From Pedobacter zeae (lineage in GTDB: Bacteria; Bacteroidota; Bacteroidia; Sphingobacteriales; Sphingobacteriaceae): 64,000 nt of DNA. Location: assembly GCF_014196715.1 (NCBI RefSeq), contig NZ_JACIEF010000003.1, forward strand, positions 525,874 through 589,873. Direction: 5' to 3'. Shown here piece by piece: positions 61,320 through 64,000 of this stretch (position 1 is its first letter; each line of letters opens with the position of its first letter). Both the position numbers and the translations under genes were made by a program. A model generated the notes under the pieces. The model was not told the DNA's origin. It worked only from the letters and a program-made list of their open reading frames with translations, and did not search any database.

Positions 61320-62621
61320 CTAGTACAGCACCCTGAACTTTATCGTCTGCTCAATCTTTTTAAGCGATTTGAACAGCTGTTTATCGTACTGGGTATTGAT
61401 ATCGGTAATGGCGTAACCAATTTCAGAATTGGTCATTAAAAATTGGCTTACGATATTGATATCGTGCTTGGCAAAAACAGTATTGATTTTTGCCATAATC
61501 CCCGGCACGTTTTTGTGGATATGGATTAAGCGATGCGATTTCTCGATTTTTGGCAATTGCAGGTTCGGGAAATTACTGCTCAGATAAGTGGCGCCGGTAT
61601 TCATAAAGTCGGCCACACGCCTGGGGATAAAATCGATATTACGCGGGTTGTTTTTTGGATCGTCAAAAACCACAATACCTTGCCTGGTGCAGAGGTTCAG
61701 GTCTATTTTGTTTTTTGCACTACCTAAATAACCGATGGTTTTCAGTTTAGCGGCATTTTTTAACTGCTCTCTATCTATTTTTTCGCCATTAGCCAGAAGG
61801 ATAATCCCTACATCTTTTACATATTTTTCCTCAAAAGAGGTTTTATGGCGGATGGATAAACCATCGTTTTTAAGGATAGAAATGGTTAAAGGATCAACTT
61901 CCCCGATTACCAGGCAGAGAATCCTGTTTTTTGGATAAGAAATGGCCCTGGGCAGGTCATTTACATATAAAAACTCATCAAAACTTGGTGTAACATGATC
62001 GGCTTTTGAAACAATGCTCTCGCGGGCAATATTTTCCGTAAAAGCAAAAAACTTATTGATCATACCACTTTCGCGCAGTTGAAAATCAGAATAACCATCG
62101 CCGATACCAAATAATTCACCTTCCAATTTTAAATGCTGGAGCAACTTTACCTTTCCGCCTTCTTCACTTAAGGGATTGGCATGGTCATAATCGATAATTT
62201 TACCATCGCCTGTGGTTACAAAGGTATTGGCGTAGATATTTTCCTTTTTAATATGGTATTGGCTTACTACGGGCGTAATAAACTCTTTAAAGCCGCCGGA
62301 AACGATCAAAACCTCATCAGCATGTTTTTTAAAGAACTCGGCATTACGGGAAAAAGAGGTTGAAACTTTCTTTTTTAAATGCTTGATCAGCTGTTTTAAA
62401 TGATCTTCATTTGCTTCGAGCAGTTTAACCCGCTGTGCCAAACTTTCGGAGAAGGACAGTTTTCCTTCCATGGCAAAATTGGTATAATCTTCTATTTTCT
62501 GGAAAATCGCTTCTTTATCGGGGTGGTTCTTGAGCGAAATCCTGGCAAGTTCATCAAGCGCTTCAACCTGTGTAAAGGTACTATCAAAATCGATGATGTA
62601 ATAGGCTTTTTGTTTGGGCAT
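61320..62621 (-). CDS. SerB-type HAD phosphatase fused to partial SerA-like and ACT domains
   Basis: A 433-residue fusion. Residues 1-222 are a HAD-IB phosphatase with motif I DFDSTFT (11-17), motif II VSGGF (107-111) and motif IV GIGDGYSDFQL (172-182), as in phosphoserine phosphatase. Residues about 231-345 resemble the flavodoxin-like part of D-3-phosphoglycerate dehydrogenase (LCLVIGEVDPLTISIL, LKTIGYLGSAKNKIDL) but lack the NAD-binding GxGxxG domain and catalytic residues. Residues 362-433 form an ACT domain (HKNVPGIMAKINTVFAKHDINIVSQFL), probably binding serine. This looks like a feedback-controlled serine phosphatase. It overlaps the epimerase stop (TAATG). Confidence 0.85.
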   Translation of the reverse strand: MPKQKAYYIIDFDSTFTQVEALDELARISLKNHPDKEAIFQKIEDYTNFAMEGKLSFSESLAQRVKLLEANEDHLKQLIKHLKKKVSTSFSRNAEFFKKHADEVLIVSGGFKEFITPVVSQYHIKKENIYANTFVTTGDGKIIDYDHANPLSEEGGKVKLLQHLKLEGELFGIGDGYSDFQLRESGMINKFFAFTENIARESIVSKADHVTPSFDEFLYVNDLPRAISYPKNRILCLVIGEVDPLTISILKNDGLSIRHKTSFEEKYVKDVGIILLANGEKIDREQLKNAAKLKTIGYLGSAKNKIDLNLCTRQGIVVFDDPKNNPRNIDFIPRRVADFMNTGATYLSSNFPNLQLPKIEKSHRLIHIHKNVPGIMAKINTVFAKHDINIVSQFLMTNSEIGYAITDINTQYDKQLFKSLKKIEQTIKFRVLY

Positions 62622-63583
62622 TATTTTAAATGTTGGGTAATTTCTTTTATGCTTTCGGCAACAGGCTTAAAAACTATTCCAGTTTCCGATTTTACTTTAT
62701 CGTTGTTATAATAACTTAAGGTAACACTGCTTTTTGCGGCATCTTTGGTAATGGAGGGTTCTTTTCCTGTAAAAACAGACACAAATTTTAAGGCACGCCA
62801 GGCTATCCCGAGCATCCATGGCTTTGCTTCTTTGGCAGGTGCCTTAACTCCAAAACCTTGTGCAATTTCGCTGAAGAGGGTTTTATAATGATAATCATCG
62901 GCAGAAATGATGTAACGTTCTCCCGAAACCTCGGCATCCATCAATAAAATCATTACTTTGGCTACATCCTCCACATCAACAAAACCTGATGCCCCATCGG
63001 TGTAAAATGGGAAACCACCCTTTACCAATTTAAAAATGGCACCACTTCCTTCAAAACCTGCATTTTTACCGATAATAACCGATGGATTAACGATGATGGC
63101 CGCTAAACCTTCGGTTATGCCGCGCCAAACTTCCATTTCTCCTTCATATTTGGATAAACCGTAGGCATGGGCATGGGCATCGTACTCCCAAAAGTCTTTT
63201 TCATTTATTTTTTGACCTTTTTTAGCATTGCCAAGCGCAGCAACCGAACTTACATGCAACAACCTGCAATGATTTTCTGTACATAAGTTAACAATGTTGG
63301 AAGTTCCTTCAATATTGACGTGAAAAAGCTGTTTTTTATCTTTTGGGTTAAAGGATACAAATGCGGCACAATGATATACTTTGGTGATCCCCTCAAAAGC
63401 ATCTTCTAAAGCAGCGGGCTCGTTGATATCTGCCACGAACCATTCAATCAGCGATATATTCTGGATCAGTGGAGGAATTTTAGATTTTTCCCGCCTTAAG
63501 GCCCGTACAGTTAAACCTTTATCAGTTAACTGTTTAATTAATTCAGATCCTAAAAATCCAGTTCCTCCGGTTACCAGTATCAT
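62621..63583 (-). CDS. NAD-dependent epimerase/dehydratase family protein
   Basis: A 320-residue extended short-chain dehydrogenase. The NAD(P)-binding VTGGTGFLGSELI motif opens the protein, and the catalytic YGLSKYEGE gives the YxxxK pair. VYHCAAFVSFNPKDKKQLFHVN and VNPSVIIGKNAGFEGSG are typical of the NAD-dependent epimerase/dihydroflavonol-4-reductase-like group. It overlaps the following phosphatase fusion by one base, so the two are translationally coupled. A -7 box TATTTTTG lies at 63620-63627. The substrate is unknown. Confidence 0.88.
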   Translation of the reverse strand: MILVTGGTGFLGSELIKQLTDKGLTVRALRREKSKIPPLIQNISLIEWFVADINEPAALEDAFEGITKVYHCAAFVSFNPKDKKQLFHVNIEGTSNIVNLCTENHCRLLHVSSVAALGNAKKGQKINEKDFWEYDAHAHAYGLSKYEGEMEVWRGITEGLAAIIVNPSVIIGKNAGFEGSGAIFKLVKGGFPFYTDGASGFVDVEDVAKVMILLMDAEVSGERYIISADDYHYKTLFSEIAQGFGVKAPAKEAKPWMLGIAWRALKFVSVFTGKEPSITKDAAKSSVTLSYYNNDKVKSETGIVFKPVAESIKEITQHLK

Positions 63584-63619
63584 TTTATTTTTTTCGGGCT
63601 ATATGTGGAAATACGCATT

Positions 63620-63627
63620 CAAAAATA
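63620..63627 (-). promoter_or_regulatory. -7 box of the epimerase operon
   Basis: TATTTTTG on the leftward strand matches TAnnTTTG, 36 bp before the start codon at 63583. Confidence 0.5.
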
Positions 63628-63654
63628 GATATTTGAGCCGAGAGTTTTAAATAT

Positions 63655-64000
63655 ATGTCATTAACGGATTTCTTTTCCCCAATAAACCCCGGTAGTTTTA
63701 CGCCCAAACAAGGATTTTTTACAAGTCAGTTGGGCTTAAAAGCGCATATTTACACCGAATCGTTTCCCGATCTTGAGGAACACACTTACGATTTGGCTAT
63801 TTTTGGAGTGCTTGATGGAAGAGGTGCCGTTAATAATGAAGGTACTGCCCTTGCTCCGGACTATTTCAGGGAGAAGTTCTATAAACTCAACGAAGGTGCC
63901 TTTAACAGTCGGATTGTTGATTTAGGCAACATTAAGCATGGTGCTACCATTGCCGATACCTACATCGCTGTTAAGATGGTGGTTTCGGAGCTGATTAAAA
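63655..64000 (+). CDS. Formimidoylglutamase-like arginase-family protein, N-terminal part
   Basis: Starts at ATG 63655 (MSLTDFFSPINPGSFTPKQG) and runs open to the right edge, so only 115 residues are visible. DLAIFGVLDGRGAVNNEGTALAPD and IADTYIAVKMVVSEL match the N-terminal region of the Bacteroidota formimidoylglutamase/arginase-like proteins. Metal-binding residues lie further on, outside the window. It diverges from the epimerase operon with 71 bp between starts. Confidence 0.78.
   Translation, partial: MSLTDFFSPINPGSFTPKQGFFTSQLGLKAHIYTESFPDLEEHTYDLAIFGVLDGRGAVNNEGTALAPDYFREKFYKLNEGAFNSRIVDLGNIKHGATIADTYIAVKMVVSELIK

Noticed and set aside
1..64000. tRNA, rRNA or tmRNA genes
   Set aside because: I read the spacers for T-loop and acceptor-like patterns and recognised none; a covariance search would be needed to exclude them.

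Overview
This 64 kb window is chromosomal DNA of a Bacteroidota species, most likely a Pedobacter-like member of the Sphingobacteriaceae. The signs are a SusC/SusD pair, an Oar-like TonB receptor, DUF4270/DUF4920/DUF5672/DUF4422 proteins, an extended IF-2, a lone starch-synthase catalytic domain, many TAnnTTTG-type (-7) promoter boxes and almost no Shine-Dalgarno sequences. Most of it is ordinary core genome. I recognise no tRNA, rRNA, CRISPR array, transposase, integrase or prophage.

Layout. 1-1715: two amidohydrolase-family genes, the second without the metal-binding His pair. 1868-8956: a lipoprotein, an Oar-like outer-membrane receptor, an ABC exporter and a PLDc_N membrane peptide. 9299-15942: an MFS transporter and a SusC/SusD pair with no hydrolase or regulator beside it. 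16384-19930: a leftward run of a 45-aa membrane peptide, RidA, RarD-like and RecG. 20028-23772: an OmpA protein, an M24 aminopeptidase and the MeaB GTPase. 23831-35578: a surface-glycan cluster (GT2, GT4, MsbA-like ABC, DUF5672, GT90, UDP-galactopyranose mutase, DUF4422, acyltransferase) with a low-GC patch in the middle. 35825-37157: an AAA/DUF4143 ATPase preceded by three evenly spaced palindromes. 37228-42616: lipoprotein, rimP, nusA, infB. 42635-45828: holin-like membrane protein, acyl-CoA dehydrogenase, decayed outer-membrane barrel fragment, flippase-like protein, panD. 46012-46804: an orphan secreted-protein gene inside nested repeats, splitting panC from panD. 47766-50036: starch synthase domain and DUF4270 lipoprotein. 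50245-56504: ssb, mutY, HU, TPR, a 29-aa basic protein, RNase G, RadA. 56829-64000: DUF4920, ilvE, tryptophan dioxygenase, a fluoride riboswitch with a CLC-F-type transporter, a SerB/partial-SerA/ACT fusion, an epimerase and the start of a formimidoylglutamase-like gene.

The most noteworthy items are: (1) the AT-rich cassette between panC and panD, bounded by 28-bp direct repeats that copy the panC 3' end and, inside them, perfect 11-bp inverted repeats; (2) the three palindromes with 31.5- and 32-bp spacing before the AAA/DUF4143 ATPase; (3) a clear fluoride (crcB) riboswitch in front of a GREGT-type CLC protein; (4) the phosphoserine phosphatase fused to a truncated SerA-like piece and an ACT domain; (5) the amidohydrolase paralogue lacking its metal site. 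All functions are read from sequence and remembered family knowledge; no search was run.
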